A stretch of 64,000 bases of DNA from Marispirochaeta sp. (GTDB lineage: Bacteria > Spirochaetota > Spirochaetia > JC444 > Marispirochaetaceae). Of this stretch, positions 1 to 9,372 are shown piece after piece. Made by a program: the position numbers and the translations under genes. The stretch covers positions 620,001-684,000 of the forward strand of contig NZ_OY764209.1 in the NCBI RefSeq assembly GCF_963668165.1, in the 5' to 3' direction. The notes under the pieces were generated by a model. The model made no database searches, was not told the origin of the DNA, and saw nothing but the letters and a program-made list of their open reading frames with translations. The stretch's first letter is position 1. Every line of letters starts with the position of its first letter.

Positions 1-310
1 CTGGATTTCCAGTATCGTTTCTTCATCCGTAAGGTTCTTCTTTTCCTTGATGATAAGGGCTCCCAAGACAACCCGAACGCTCTTCGCTCGGCGTCCTTTT
101 TCTTTGGAAAACTTATACGCATACCGCGGTTCTATCTCTTTCCAGGGGGATAATCCTGGCCATTTGTACCCAACGGTTATCGGCTCGCAGGCGGCCACCA
201 AAAGGCAGATAGAAATCCACAAACTCAGGGTAAGCTACTCGCTTTTTATACAAATCACCCCTCCCATCAAGTGCACGCCTTTTTGGCCATTTTTCGCGTT
301 TTCCGTGCAC
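1..310 (-). pseudogene. IS5-family (DUF772-like) transposase, N-terminal part, frame broken
   Basis: Reading leftward from a GTG at 310, the first frame gives an N-terminus rich in basic and aromatic residues (YPEFVDFYLPFGGRL, then RADNRWVQM) and stops at 113. The continuation (YAYKFSKEKGRRAKSVRVVLG, the conserved start of the DUF772-type region) lies in the +1 frame from about 145 down to the window edge. The frame change falls at a run of C residues near 147. The same break is present in copy B, so it is either ancestral or a recoding site. The catalytic part of the gene is outside the window. Confidence 0.7.
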
Positions 311-377
311 TTTAACAGGAGAAATCCTAACATATTTTCCTACTCTATGGGAATTTACCTATTTTTCAGGAGACCCT
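1..377 (-). mobile_element. IS5-type insertion sequence, copy A, cut by window edge
   Basis: The first 377 bases are nearly identical to 31650-32030, where the element is seen whole. The end of the element is the tip AGGGTCTCCTGAAAAAT (reverse strand, 361-377), identical to the inverted tips of copy B. Only the 5' part of the transposase gene is inside the window. The element has landed in the last codons of the AraC-type gene to its right and supplies that gene's stop codon. Copy A differs from copy B by point changes and lacks 3 bases near 208. Confidence 0.85.
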
Positions 378-2167
378 CTGTACACGCTTGGGGAAGCACC
401 AGCCACCCTGACAAAACAGAGATTGAATGTCCTCAGGTTTTCGAATCCGACATCAAAGGCGATATCAATAATCTTACGATCAGTTTCGGTCAGCATCCTG
501 CAGGCTTCATCTACCCTCAGTCTGTTGATATAATCCGAGATCTTCTCTCCAGTAAGGAGTTTAAACATTCTTCCCAGATGATCCTGGCTCATATTTACCG
601 AAGCAGCAAGATCGTATCTTGACAGGGGATCCCTGTACCTGGCTTCGATCAGATCGCGTACCGCCTCCACCTTGATCTGGGTATTATCGGTAACTGCCTT
701 TTCCCTGCGTTCTGATTCCCTTTTACTGATAAGAGCATTCAATTCACTCCGTATTCCCGTAATACTCTGCTCAAGTTCCCTGAGTTTGTACCTCAACCCG
801 AGGAGCATTACCAGAACGAAGCCAAGGCTTCTCACGTGGATAAAATCAATCAGTCCCAGAGGCAGGAGATTGGAGTAGCTCATCCAGAATTCGATATAGG
901 ATAACAGCTGAAAGCTGACTGCTGTCAGCATGAAAATCGCTTTCCTGTTTTCAGGCGATTTTTTCCGGATAAGAGAAACGATTGTGGCATAGATCATGGG
1001 AAGCACCGTCAAGTAATCCAGGACCATCGAAAAAGTTGTGAAGACGCAGCGCCCCGAAATCGGAATAAAGAACTGGACTGCTGCCAGCAGTACCGCAATA
1101 TAGATCATTGCAGACAGAATACGGTCTATACCAGGCGTATGAGTCTTCGTGTCCAGATAATATCTGCAGAACAGAAGGTTTACTATTACGGTCAGAGGAT
1201 ATGCCAGACTGAAAAGGGCGATGCTGAACATCGGATGCTGCTGCCATATAAGTTCAAATCCCAGACCGGAACTGGCTATATGAACCATATATCCGGCAGC
1301 AATGAGCATGGCCAAATAAAAATACCCTTTTTCCCGTACTGAAACCGCCAGGAAAAGGGCATACATCAGCAGAATGAAGGTCGCTCCGAAGATGCCGCCA
1401 TAGATGAATTTGTTCCTCATGCTGTGCCGGTAATATCCTCTTTCCGTCCACAGCCGGATCGGCACAGTGTCGACAAGTTGGCTGTCGGTCCTTATATAAA
1501 AACTGTGGAGCCCCGGCTCCAGCCGCAAAGGGAATACTATTCTGCTGTCCTGAACGGCTCTTCTGTTCATCGGGAATTCATACGCCCCTGCGATCATTCT
1601 GTATCCGCCGCCATGGGGATAAAACAGATCGTACCAGGAGTATATGCTCTTTTCCAGTTGAATCATCAGATTCACTGGCTTCAGACCGGGGTTATTCAGG
1701 GCAAATTTTATCCAGTAGGCGTTTCCCGAAAAGTCCAGTACCGGCAACTTTTCTTCGGATTTTCTGTAGGAGGCAGAAATTTCGGGAGCGGAGGCATCTT
1801 CAACACCCCATTCAATAATTATTTTCCGACCAGTTTCTATTTTTTCCATTTCGACCCGATAGCCGTTTTCCGTGTGTGTGAGGATTACATTTATTTCAGG
1901 ATCCGAACTCATTTTCCCCGACAGAAGGATATTACGAACCTCTGGAGGCAGGGTCCTGAACCGGCTGAGATTTGAGAAAACGACCTCCTCACTCACTATC
2001 TCCAGGTCTTTCCCAATATAAAAACCTTCCTGGAAATTTCCGGAGATGGTTATCGCAGCGGGGTCCGCGGCGGATGCGAGCACCGGCAGCAGAAGTATAA
2101 AAGGGAAAAGGAGAAGCCTCGCAAAACATTTTTTAATGGTATTCATGGAAAATCTCTGTCCGGACAT
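359..2167 (-). CDS. 7TMR-DISM membrane receptor fused to AraC-type DNA-binding domain
   Basis: A signal peptide (hydrophobic stretch ending ASA) is followed by a periplasmic beta-rich domain with WIKFALNN and YDLFYPHGGG, as in 7TMR-DISM extracellular domains. Seven hydrophobic segments follow (roughly residues 250-460), then a short coiled region and a C-terminal pair of AraC helix-turn-helix units (SRYDLAASVNMSQDHL and IIDIAFDVGFENLRTF). This suggests a one-component membrane sensor that regulates transcription from the inner membrane. The signal is unknown. Start 2167 is chosen for a GGA eight bases upstream; 2146 (MNTIKK) is also possible. The longest frame would overlap the divergent neighbour. 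The last residues (GSPEK) and the stop codon come from the inserted IS end, so the native C-terminus is altered by a few residues. Confidence 0.85.
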   Translation of the reverse strand: MSGQRFSMNTIKKCFARLLLFPFILLLPVLASAADPAAITISGNFQEGFYIGKDLEIVSEEVVFSNLSRFRTLPPEVRNILLSGKMSSDPEINVILTHTENGYRVEMEKIETGRKIIIEWGVEDASAPEISASYRKSEEKLPVLDFSGNAYWIKFALNNPGLKPVNLMIQLEKSIYSWYDLFYPHGGGYRMIAGAYEFPMNRRAVQDSRIVFPLRLEPGLHSFYIRTDSQLVDTVPIRLWTERGYYRHSMRNKFIYGGIFGATFILLMYALFLAVSVREKGYFYLAMLIAAGYMVHIASSGLGFELIWQQHPMFSIALFSLAYPLTVIVNLLFCRYYLDTKTHTPGIDRILSAMIYIAVLLAAVQFFIPISGRCVFTTFSMVLDYLTVLPMIYATIVSLIRKKSPENRKAIFMLTAVSFQLLSYIEFWMSYSNLLPLGLIDFIHVRSLGFVLVMLLGLRYKLRELEQSITGIRSELNALISKRESERREKAVTDNTQIKVEAVRDLIEARYRDPLSRYDLAASVNMSQDHLGRMFKLLTGEKISDYINRLRVDEACRMLTETDRKIIDIAFDVGFENLRTFNLCFVRVAGASPSVYRGSPEK

Positions 2168-2236
2168 TTTTTTTCCAGACCGTATGAAAATATTGTAATA
2201 CTCTTGCACACAATTAATATCACGAGGGAAATAATA

Positions 2237-3778
2237 ATGTCAAACATTTCAGTGCAAGTCAATTACAAACCGCTGCTATGGTTTATCGGCGGATTCGGTG
2301 CTTTTATTTTCACACGGGTAATGAATTATATACCCATAGCTCTGCCTGTCGGCGCTCTGCTGATTCTCAGGTTCAGCAGATCCCGGAAAACGTTCAAGGG
2401 AGTCCTCTTGACTGTTTCAGGATTTATTATATCCATACTGGCAAGTGAGCTGTTTCCTCTCCCTGCTTCCGAAGCAGCATTCATTATTTTTCATATCCTC
2501 AAGCTGACTGTAAAGGGAATCTTTTTCTCTCTTCCGTACCTGATCGACAGGATTGTATATAAAAAACCGGATGGTTTCCTCAGAACTCTTGTTTTTCCGG
2601 TTGCCGCGGTAACAGTATATTTTCTTGATTCCACTTTAGGACTTTTCAAGGGAACGGCCTTTTACTATGCCTTCATGCAGTATGGGAGCTCTTCCCTTGT
2701 CCAGTTCCTTTCAATAGCCGGTATATGGGGAACCGGATTTATTCTTCTATGGAGTTCCTCTGTCGTCTGCTGGATCCTTGAGAATGGTTTTGAGTGGAAG
2801 ATTATCAGAAAGGGGGTTTCAGTCTACGTTGGGATTATACTGCTTGTGTTTGCCTACGGCGGAATACGAACATCGCCGATGTTCTATGCTTATTCCGGGA
2901 AAACAGTTACCACCGCGTCAATTATTCTGGCCGAGATCAGTCCCATGGAAGTCTTCGAGAAACTGGACGGCAGAAAATTCTCCGATCTGAACTTGGTGGT
3001 TCCCGAAATAGAAAAACGAGTCCGTCAGGCTGCCGGGGCCGGGGCCGAGATCGCGGCGCTGCAGGAGTTTGCTGCAATTATTCCTCAGGAGGAAGAAGAT
3101 GCTTTTATCGGACGAATGCGAAGAATTGCCACGGATAACAGCATATATCTATGCGTGAACTATGTCTCTCTGCCTCCCCGGCATTCCGGACGTCATGACT
3201 ATTCCTTCGGATTGATAGAACTTGATGATGGCGAAGAAGGAAAAAACAAAGCGCTTCTTATAGACAGTAATGGAGAGATAAAGATTGAATACACAAAGCG
3301 TCATGTTAACCTGCTTGAGGGCAACTATATTCTTGAGTCTTCTTCGGAGCAGATCCCCGTAGCCGATACTGCTTTCGGCAGGATAGGCGTCGTAGTCTGC
3401 AAGGATATGGAATATTCCCGCTTCATGCGGCAGGCTGCTCAGAAGCACGCCGATCTCATTATTGCTCCCTCCTCGGAAGCAACCCGTGCACTGGCAATTA
3501 CCTACAGTCAGATGCTGAGAGCGGTAGAATACGGGTTCTCATTTATTCGTCCCTGCAGTTACGGTCTTTCAGTGGCGGTGGATTATCATGGAAATATTCT
3601 GGCCTCAAGTAACTCATTTACATCTCCGGGAAACACTATGTACGCGGAAGTTCCCGTCCCGGGCACATCAACCCTGTATGGAATTACAGGTGATCTGTTC
3701 GCCTGGATATGCTGTTCGGTCTTTTTCCTGTTTCTCCTGCACATATTGTATACAGGCTTAAAGGACATGAAAAAATAG
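2237..3778 (+). CDS. apolipoprotein N-acyltransferase-like membrane protein (Lnt-type, nitrilase fold)
   Basis: About 513 residues, the usual length of Lnt. The N-terminal half has several membrane segments. The C-terminal half is a CN-hydrolase (nitrilase) domain with a plausible catalytic trio Glu277 (ALQEFA), Lys354 (TKRH) and Cys388 (VVCKDMEY), matching the order and spacing of Lnt. A final membrane helix lies near the end. Lnt transfers a third acyl chain to the amino terminus of lipoproteins. The motif around Cys388 is divergent, so this may be a second Lnt-like enzyme with another acceptor. The start is supported by GAGGG seven bases before the ATG at 2237. It is divergently transcribed from the 7TM/AraC gene across about 70 bases. 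Confidence 0.75.
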   Translation: MSNISVQVNYKPLLWFIGGFGAFIFTRVMNYIPIALPVGALLILRFSRSRKTFKGVLLTVSGFIISILASELFPLPASEAAFIIFHILKLTVKGIFFSLPYLIDRIVYKKPDGFLRTLVFPVAAVTVYFLDSTLGLFKGTAFYYAFMQYGSSSLVQFLSIAGIWGTGFILLWSSSVVCWILENGFEWKIIRKGVSVYVGIILLVFAYGGIRTSPMFYAYSGKTVTTASIILAEISPMEVFEKLDGRKFSDLNLVVPEIEKRVRQAAGAGAEIAALQEFAAIIPQEEEDAFIGRMRRIATDNSIYLCVNYVSLPPRHSGRHDYSFGLIELDDGEEGKNKALLIDSNGEIKIEYTKRHVNLLEGNYILESSSEQIPVADTAFGRIGVVVCKDMEYSRFMRQAAQKHADLIIAPSSEATRALAITYSQMLRAVEYGFSFIRPCSYGLSVAVDYHGNILASSNSFTSPGNTMYAEVPVPGTSTLYGITGDLFAWICCSVFFLFLLHILYTGLKDMKK

Positions 3779-3838
3779 CGACCGGTCATTGTTTGTTTAC
3801 CGTTCAAGTTTTAGATAAAAATCAAAATGGAGAAGTTA

Positions 3839-4678
3839 ATGAGAAAATGGGGTATTCTGTTTCTTTTCCTGGTCGGAATTCAGGGACTGATATTCGCTCA
3901 GCAGGCACCAGAAATTAAAGTGAATTACAGACTCCTTCCACGTGCGGACTTCGATGCAAGTGCATCATTTCCGCAGGTTTTCAGCAGGGGGAAAACAGTA
4001 TTCGTCAATACTGTCCGCTGCGGATACACAGTTTACGATCTTGATGACTGGGGAGTTGACTGGGAAAGTGCAGGGGATACCGCGGAATTTTATTCTCTCA
4101 CCTATACCCTCGTCTATATGCAGCAGTTTTCTGCATTCTGGTCATTTATGGCCCGGTCGTCGGCCGGCCTTGCATCTGACTTCGAAAAGAATATATCCGG
4201 TGACGACATTTCATTTTCAGAGATGCTGATTCTCATGCACCGGTTCAGCTCAGGTTTTTCCCTCGGCGGAGGCGCTTTATATTCTCTTCGGGCCCAGGAA
4301 GTCTATCCTCTTCCTTTCCTGGTGTTCGAGTGGATTCCCGTAAAGGGGATGAAGATAGCGGGAATTGTTCCCGATAGTATCAGGATTAGCTTCATATTTC
4401 AGGAGTCGACTGGATTTGAATTATTTTTAAAAAAAGAGTCATTCAACTATCATGGAAATCCGGATAAATACCGTGTTGACAACCCCAGACTGGTATACAC
4501 CAATCTGATTGCAGGTTCGGTTCTGCGTGTTACTGTGTCTGAAAGTATCAAACTGAATTTTGAATGCGGATATGCCTTTGGCGGAAAGTTCAAGCTGTAT
4601 AACGGACATGATAAAGAAATGTCGATTGACACTGATCCTGAAATGCATGCAAAGATAGGTTTATCGGCAGGGATATAA
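3839..4678 (+). CDS. exported protein of unknown function, probable outer-membrane barrel
   Basis: A clear signal peptide (MRKWGILFLFLVGIQGLIFA, cut before QQAPE) precedes about 255 residues rich in alternating aromatic and polar strands, ending without a terminal aromatic signature. The overall look resembles DUF6268-type barrel proteins, but I cannot confirm the family. The start at 3839 is chosen over 3827 because GGAGAAG lies at the right distance before it. It follows the Lnt-like gene by 60 bases on the same strand and may be cotranscribed with it. Confidence 0.6.
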   Translation: MRKWGILFLFLVGIQGLIFAQQAPEIKVNYRLLPRADFDASASFPQVFSRGKTVFVNTVRCGYTVYDLDDWGVDWESAGDTAEFYSLTYTLVYMQQFSAFWSFMARSSAGLASDFEKNISGDDISFSEMLILMHRFSSGFSLGGGALYSLRAQEVYPLPFLVFEWIPVKGMKIAGIVPDSIRISFIFQESTGFELFLKKESFNYHGNPDKYRVDNPRLVYTNLIAGSVLRVTVSESIKLNFECGYAFGGKFKLYNGHDKEMSIDTDPEMHAKIGLSAGI

Positions 4679-4727
4679 TAACCATGTAGCGGAGTTACGA
4701 AAACGTATGCAGGGCGAACGCATATAA

Positions 4728-5657
4728 ACTCATCCAGGGAGACGGCAGTCAATAGCGTCATCAGAACTAAAGAGCAACTATGCTAAATATGCATCATCCA
4801 GATGGCAAATTCTTCTCCGTCGCTTTAGTGATTGCTTAGAGTTCTTATCACTGGAGCTTAAGGAACTGAACAGCTTCGTTATTACATCTGCCGGTGCTAT
4901 AGAGACTTTCTACATGATCGGGGCGGAGGACAGGATTTCCGCTATAGGTACTTCCCGCGCAGGTATCTGGCCGGAGGATAAGACTGCTGATCTTCCCAGC
5001 GTTGGGAACCTGGCCCGGCCAAGTTTTGAAAAGATTATCGCCGCCGAACCGGACCTGGCAATTATCAATGGGATGAACAGTGATCTTGCACAGCAGCTTA
5101 CAGCGGTGGGGATTCCCGTACTTGTACATAATCCCGGATCCATAGAGGAAATCATCAACTCTATACTGGTCCTTGGTATCCTGAGCGGCACCAAGGAGAA
5201 AGCGGTGGAACTGGTATCGGAGCGATGGGGTGCCCTGCAGAAAATACAAAACGAGCTTAACGAAGAACCCCTGAATCTGAAGGGGGCCTTTGTCTATGCC
5301 CTTGAACCTCTGCAGGCGTTTTCCGCCGAATCTCTTCCCGGGGAGATCCTGAAGATTCTGGGGGTAAGCAATATTGCAGCCAGCACAAGCGGCCAAAGAC
5401 CAATCCTGACTACCGAGTATATCCTGCAACAGAACCCGGACTTTCTTTTTGGAGCAATGTCCATTAATAATGAGAAGGACCTTCTGAACGCCAATTCAGC
5501 CATAACAAAGACCCGGGCAGGGCAGGAGAAAAACATTTTCATTATTCCCAGTCAGCTTATTCTGCGCCCCTCACCGCGGATCATTGACGCCCTGAGCATG
5601 CTGCATGAGAAACTTAAGGAGATCGGTCCTGCCTCAACTGACGGAGAGGCAGACTGA
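4728..5657 (+). pseudogene. periplasmic metal/cobalamin/siderophore-binding protein, N-terminus lost
   Basis: The frame from 4728 is open but has no start codon with a ribosome site before the ATG at 4914, which falls inside the conserved core (AGAIETFYMIGAED). The remaining sequence is a typical BtuF/FepB-like binding domain: SVGNLARPSFEKIIAAEPDLAI, GIPVLV, and a second lobe with SLPGEILKILG. No signal peptide or lipobox can be read. The residues before the core do not look like a normal N-terminus, so the gene seems to have lost its first 40 or so codons. It ends 24 bases inside the convergent gene 5634-6320. It may be a relic of a second importer related to the adjacent operon. Confidence 0.6.
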
Positions 5658-6320
5658 CCGTTGGAACCGCGACGCGATGCGGGACGAGTAATCACCCAGC
5701 CCCTGATACCGGGCGTAATCGATAAACTCGACCCGTTCCGCCATTATGGAAAACTCCGGGATACTCTCAAGATGCAGTTCCACCATCCGTTGCTGCCTGG
5801 CATCCAGGGGAGACAGGATGGTACCGAAATGCAGGCCGAAGCATCCGGTCGCGTCGCTCCTGTATTCCCCGGGAATATAAACACCTTTCAGGAGGATCCT
5901 TTTCCCCTTCCAGGAAAATACAAATTCATTCTCCCCCTCTCCCGGGCTGACCGGGAGCAGCATATGTCCCGTCAGATGCGCCGACGGATCGGTGATCGTA
6001 AGCGGATCAAGACTGCCTGCCATTCGGTCAAAGTGATACCGGGCTGAGAAGTAGCGCAGTGCATCATCCTGGCGTATGACAAAACTGAAGGGATTCCCCT
6101 GGGAAAAGGCGCAAAACTCCACAAAAAGCTGCAAGGGCGTCTTTGCCGGATTCCGGGAGGCAATATCAAGATAGGGTCCGAGGGAAAGCAGCTCTCCCTC
6201 GTCTGAGTTAAACTCCTGAAAGAGGGCTGTCTCGGTTTCTGCCGTTACCGGGCACTGGCAGCTGAGAATCCCGTAGAGCACCGTCTTGAGTGCACTCTTT
6301 TCTATGCGGATATTGTTCAT
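5634..6320 (-). CDS. conserved-looking protein of unknown function in FecCD-type operon
   Basis: 228 residues, no signal peptide, no membrane segment, mixed alpha/beta composition. I do not recognise the family. It is translationally coupled to the upstream tandem amidotransferase-fold gene through an ATGA overlap at 6317-6320 and is the last gene of the minus-strand importer operon. Visible stretches include FSARYHFDRMAG and FGLHFGTILSPLDARQQRM. Its position suggests a cytoplasmic role in handling the imported ligand; this is inference from context only. Confidence 0.6.
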   Translation of the reverse strand: MNNIRIEKSALKTVLYGILSCQCPVTAETETALFQEFNSDEGELLSLGPYLDIASRNPAKTPLQLFVEFCAFSQGNPFSFVIRQDDALRYFSARYHFDRMAGSLDPLTITDPSAHLTGHMLLPVSPGEGENEFVFSWKGKRILLKGVYIPGEYRSDATGCFGLHFGTILSPLDARQQRMVELHLESIPEFSIMAERVEFIDYARYQGLGDYSSRIASRFQRSVCLSVS

Positions 6321-7570
6321 ACAGGTACACCGGTTCCGGCAGCCTCCCGGACCCAGGCTATACAGCGGGCAAGAAACCGTTCAGTAATTTTTACTTCACC
6401 GAACCCTGCATGTTCCTCGGGATCAAGCGTGGTTGCAAGCAGGGTTCCGTTAAAACTCGTCTCATCCAGCAGGATTACAGCTTTTCCTTCGCTGTTGGAA
6501 AGCAGGGTCCGCTGCCCGGACTGGGGAGAAAAAACTCCGTGATAATGCCAGCGAAGATCTTCCAGCCCTATTCCGTCGAAAAGACTGTGAGTCCGCTCTT
6601 CTATAACCAGATTCCTTGTATACACCTCGCCCGGATCGTAGTTCCGGTCTGCGTCTTTCGGATAACACACCCGCAGGGGGTCTTTACTCCACACCAGGCC
6701 CGGCATCCAGGGTAGAATTACTTCGCCAAAAGAGAGAATGGTCCCCCCATGATCCAGATAGCGGACAAGCTTCTCCCGCTCTTTCAGGAGTACCTCCTGA
6801 TTGGATTCCCGGGGAATGATCAGTGCCCGATACCGATCAAGATCAACGCTTCCAAGCCGGCGGATATAGATCAGCTCCATATCCTCATACCCCGGACGGG
6901 TAAATAGATTGTAATGGAAATGCAGGCCGCTGTAGATAACACCGATCTCCAGGCTGCGGCGCCGCTCCCGCAGACGCGGAGCCTCGATTGCAACCCAGCC
7001 GATAATATTCGCCAGAGCCCTGGCGGCTCCCTGGTCGCTGGAGAAGCAATGACAGAAGATATCGAACTGGCTTCCTGCAAGGATTATTCCCTCGGTACTC
7101 ACCCTGTCCTCATAGAGGATTACATCTCCCCTGCTGTTGCGAATCAGCACCTCGACATTTTCCGGGGGTACCAGGTGGCCGTGACTGCACAGACCGTTTA
7201 TACCTTTGTGCCAGTGCAGGTCTTTCGACTCGATACCCTCGAGAACGGGATGGACCTTGACCTTCACCAGGGGATCGTCATCCTCCGGGGTGAAGCCGCC
7301 GGGAAGACATCCCGGAAGCCACCCCCCGTTGTAGTCGCCCAGGACGATCAGGATACCCGGCTGCTCCAGAAATTCCCGGATCACCCGTTTATAGTCTTTA
7401 AGCGCCTGCTGATCAACTGAACGGGGGACGATGATGGCATCGTAAAAACTGAGGTCAATCTCCGGAAGTTTATACACATCGACAGGGTAAAACAGACCGC
7501 GGTACTTCGGGTCATTCAGGGTCTGATGCTGAAAACTGATTCCGGAATAGAGAACACCGATTCTATTCAT
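6317..7570 (-). CDS. tandem class-I glutamine-amidotransferase-fold (ThuA-like) protein, function unknown
   Basis: 417 residues made of two related halves, about 1-195 and 207-410. Each half begins with IGV-YSG, continues with a YDAIIVPR or YRALIIPRES strand-turn, a gly-rich turn (LIVLGDYNGGWLPG and ILSFGEVILPWMPG) and a DLHWH or DLRWHYHG motif, and ends with a helix containing IIGW or CIAW. The Rossmann-like layout resembles ThuA/GATase-1 proteins, but no nucleophile Cys elbow is visible, so amidotransfer is unlikely. It lies 19 bases downstream of the importer ATPase gene and overlaps the next gene by four bases. A role in ligand modification or release after import is possible but unproven. 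Confidence 0.65.
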   Translation of the reverse strand: MNRIGVLYSGISFQHQTLNDPKYRGLFYPVDVYKLPEIDLSFYDAIIVPRSVDQQALKDYKRVIREFLEQPGILIVLGDYNGGWLPGCLPGGFTPEDDDPLVKVKVHPVLEGIESKDLHWHKGINGLCSHGHLVPPENVEVLIRNSRGDVILYEDRVSTEGIILAGSQFDIFCHCFSSDQGAARALANIIGWVAIEAPRLRERRRSLEIGVIYSGLHFHYNLFTRPGYEDMELIYIRRLGSVDLDRYRALIIPRESNQEVLLKEREKLVRYLDHGGTILSFGEVILPWMPGLVWSKDPLRVCYPKDADRNYDPGEVYTRNLVIEERTHSLFDGIGLEDLRWHYHGVFSPQSGQRTLLSNSEGKAVILLDETSFNGTLLATTLDPEEHAGFGEVKITERFLARCIAWVREAAGTGVPV

Positions 7571-7589
7571 TTCTATCTCCTGGTAGTAT

Positions 7590-8330
7590 TTAGTATACGG
7601 GGATCAGGGCTCTTCCTCGTCCCCGCGAATGGGTATATTCAACCCCGCGAATCTCCAGACCATAGAGTCTGCGCAGGTTATCATCGTTCATGGTATCGTC
7701 AGCAGGTCCGAACAAGTACTCGTCAGGGGAGTACATAAGCAGCACGTCATCGGCAGCAAAGGCGGCGTGGTCGGGAGAGTGGGTCGTGAATATAATACTC
7801 AGCCCCTCATTACCGGACAAATCCCGGATGGTATTAAGAATCCTGCCCTGGTTTTTGAAATCAAGGGCCGACGTCGGTTCGTCCAGAACAAGGAGGCTGC
7901 ATTCCGAGGCCAGGGCACGGGCGATCAGTACAAGCTGCTGTTCGCCGCCGGAAAGGGAAGAGAAATCCCGGTCCCGGAAACGGGTGATCCCCAGGGTATC
8001 CAGCAGGGATTCGGCGATATGATAATCCGCCGCTCCTGGCGAAGAGAATAACGGTATATGCCTGGCCCGGCCCATTACCACCATATCCAGAACAGAATAT
8101 GAAAAGACCACCGAAGCCTTCTGGGGAACGTAACCGCACTCCCCGTTTCGGATTATCTCTCCTCCGCCGACAGGAAACAGCCCCAGCAGACATTTCAGCA
8201 GGGTAGTTTTGCCCCGTCCGTTGGGGCCGAGGATGGCCATGGATTTTCCTTTCTCCAGCCTGAAACTGTGGTTACGGAATATCTTCCCTCCTCCGGAGTA
8301 CCCGAAGGAGATATCCCGTGCCTCAATCAT
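7590..8330 (-). CDS. ABC transporter ATP-binding protein (FepC/BtuD type)
   Basis: 246 residues, the usual size for the ATPase of iron-siderophore/cobalamin importers. Walker A is GPNGRGKTT, with Arg where Ser, Cys or Ala is usual. The Q-loop is VPQK, the signature is LSGGEQQL and Walker B is LLVLDEPTSALD, followed by an H-loop THSPDH. It powers uptake through the FecCD-type permease whose gene it overlaps by eight bases (8323-8330). The ligand cannot be read from the ATPase. Confidence 0.93.
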   Translation of the reverse strand: MIEARDISFGYSGGGKIFRNHSFRLEKGKSMAILGPNGRGKTTLLKCLLGLFPVGGGEIIRNGECGYVPQKASVVFSYSVLDMVVMGRARHIPLFSSPGAADYHIAESLLDTLGITRFRDRDFSSLSGGEQQLVLIARALASECSLLVLDEPTSALDFKNQGRILNTIRDLSGNEGLSIIFTTHSPDHAAFAADDVLLMYSPDEYLFGPADDTMNDDNLRRLYGLEIRGVEYTHSRGRGRALIPVY

Positions 8331-9360
8331 GCTTCCACCCCCTTCCCTGGGTTCTTTTCAGGAGATAACCGAATACCGGTGCGCCGATTATCGCGGTAAT
8401 GACCCCCAGGGGAATCTCCGCCGCGGTGGCAGCCCTGGCAAGATTGTCGATCCAGAGCAGATAGATCCCTCCAGCCAGGGCAGAGGCCGGAAGCAGACGC
8501 CGGTGGTCCGGTCCCACCAGCATGCGGGCAATATGAGGAACCACCAGTCCGACCCAGCCGATAATCCCTGCCGCACTGACGACTGCCGCGGTTATGACCG
8601 TAACCGCGGTCAGGATGGCCCAGCGGAGCCTGTCGGTTTTTATACCCAGCGACTCGGCCTCCTCGTCGCCTATACTTACGATGTTTATCCGGAAACGGAT
8701 AAGATAGAGAAACAGACAGCAGAGGATAATCGGCCCGGCGGCAATGAAGAGCTTTTTATAGGTCATGGTCGCAAAACTCCCCATAAGCCAGACGACAATC
8801 GCCGGAAGCTTGTCGTAGGGATCGGCGACATACTTTATAAGGGACGTAAGGGCGGTAAAGAATGCTCCGGCGATGACCCCGGAAAGAACCAGCATAAGTA
8901 CCGGGGAACGCCCCTGGCTGCGGCTCATAAGATAGACCCCTGCAACGGAAATCAGACCGAAGGCAAAGGCGCTGCCCATGGTCAGTACCTGACTGGAGAA
9001 GAACAGGATGGCCAGGGCTCCGCCGAAGCCGCTCCCGGTGGAGACACCGATAACTTGAGGCTCCAGCAGGGGATTACGGAATATTCCCTGAAGCACAGCC
9101 CCGCTTATCGCAAGGCCCGCTCCGGAAATCACCGCCATGGCCACCCGCGGCCCCCGGATAAGTGTAACCACCCGGAAGTCGGTGGAGGTCCAGAAAGGCT
9201 CCAGAGGAAAAATCGGGGACAGCAGAATACCCGCAACCTTATGCAGGGCGACACCATAGCGACCCACGGTAAAGGAGCCAACAACGGAAACGGCGAGGAG
9301 AATACCCAGCATGGTCATGCGGCGGGCGACACCGGTCTTCACCGCCGCGTACTGCGACAT
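8323..9360 (-). CDS. FecCD-type ABC permease (iron-siderophore/heme/cobalamin family)
   Basis: 345 residues with about ten hydrophobic segments and typical FecCD motifs: RGPRVAMAVISGAGLAISG near residue 70, GVSTGSGFGGALA, and the C-terminal VVSAAGIIGWVGLVVPHIAR loop that contacts the ATPase. It forms the inner-membrane channel of the importer with the gene products on either side. It lies 12 bases downstream of the binding-protein gene and overlaps the ATPase gene. Confidence 0.95.
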   Translation of the reverse strand: MSQYAAVKTGVARRMTMLGILLAVSVVGSFTVGRYGVALHKVAGILLSPIFPLEPFWTSTDFRVVTLIRGPRVAMAVISGAGLAISGAVLQGIFRNPLLEPQVIGVSTGSGFGGALAILFFSSQVLTMGSAFAFGLISVAGVYLMSRSQGRSPVLMLVLSGVIAGAFFTALTSLIKYVADPYDKLPAIVVWLMGSFATMTYKKLFIAAGPIILCCLFLYLIRFRINIVSIGDEEAESLGIKTDRLRWAILTAVTVITAAVVSAAGIIGWVGLVVPHIARMLVGPDHRRLLPASALAGGIYLLWIDNLARAATAAEIPLGVITAIIGAPVFGYLLKRTQGRGWKHD

Positions 9361-9372
9361 ACGGACCGCCTG

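Noticed and set aside
47..622. A 191-codon plus-strand frame at the window start
   Set aside because: It crosses the IS end and the AraC gene antisense to both. The same false frame appears in IS copy B, showing it only follows the element sequence.
1424..1975. A 183-codon plus-strand frame
   Set aside because: Antisense to the periplasmic domain of the 7TM/AraC gene, with no ribosome site or domain.
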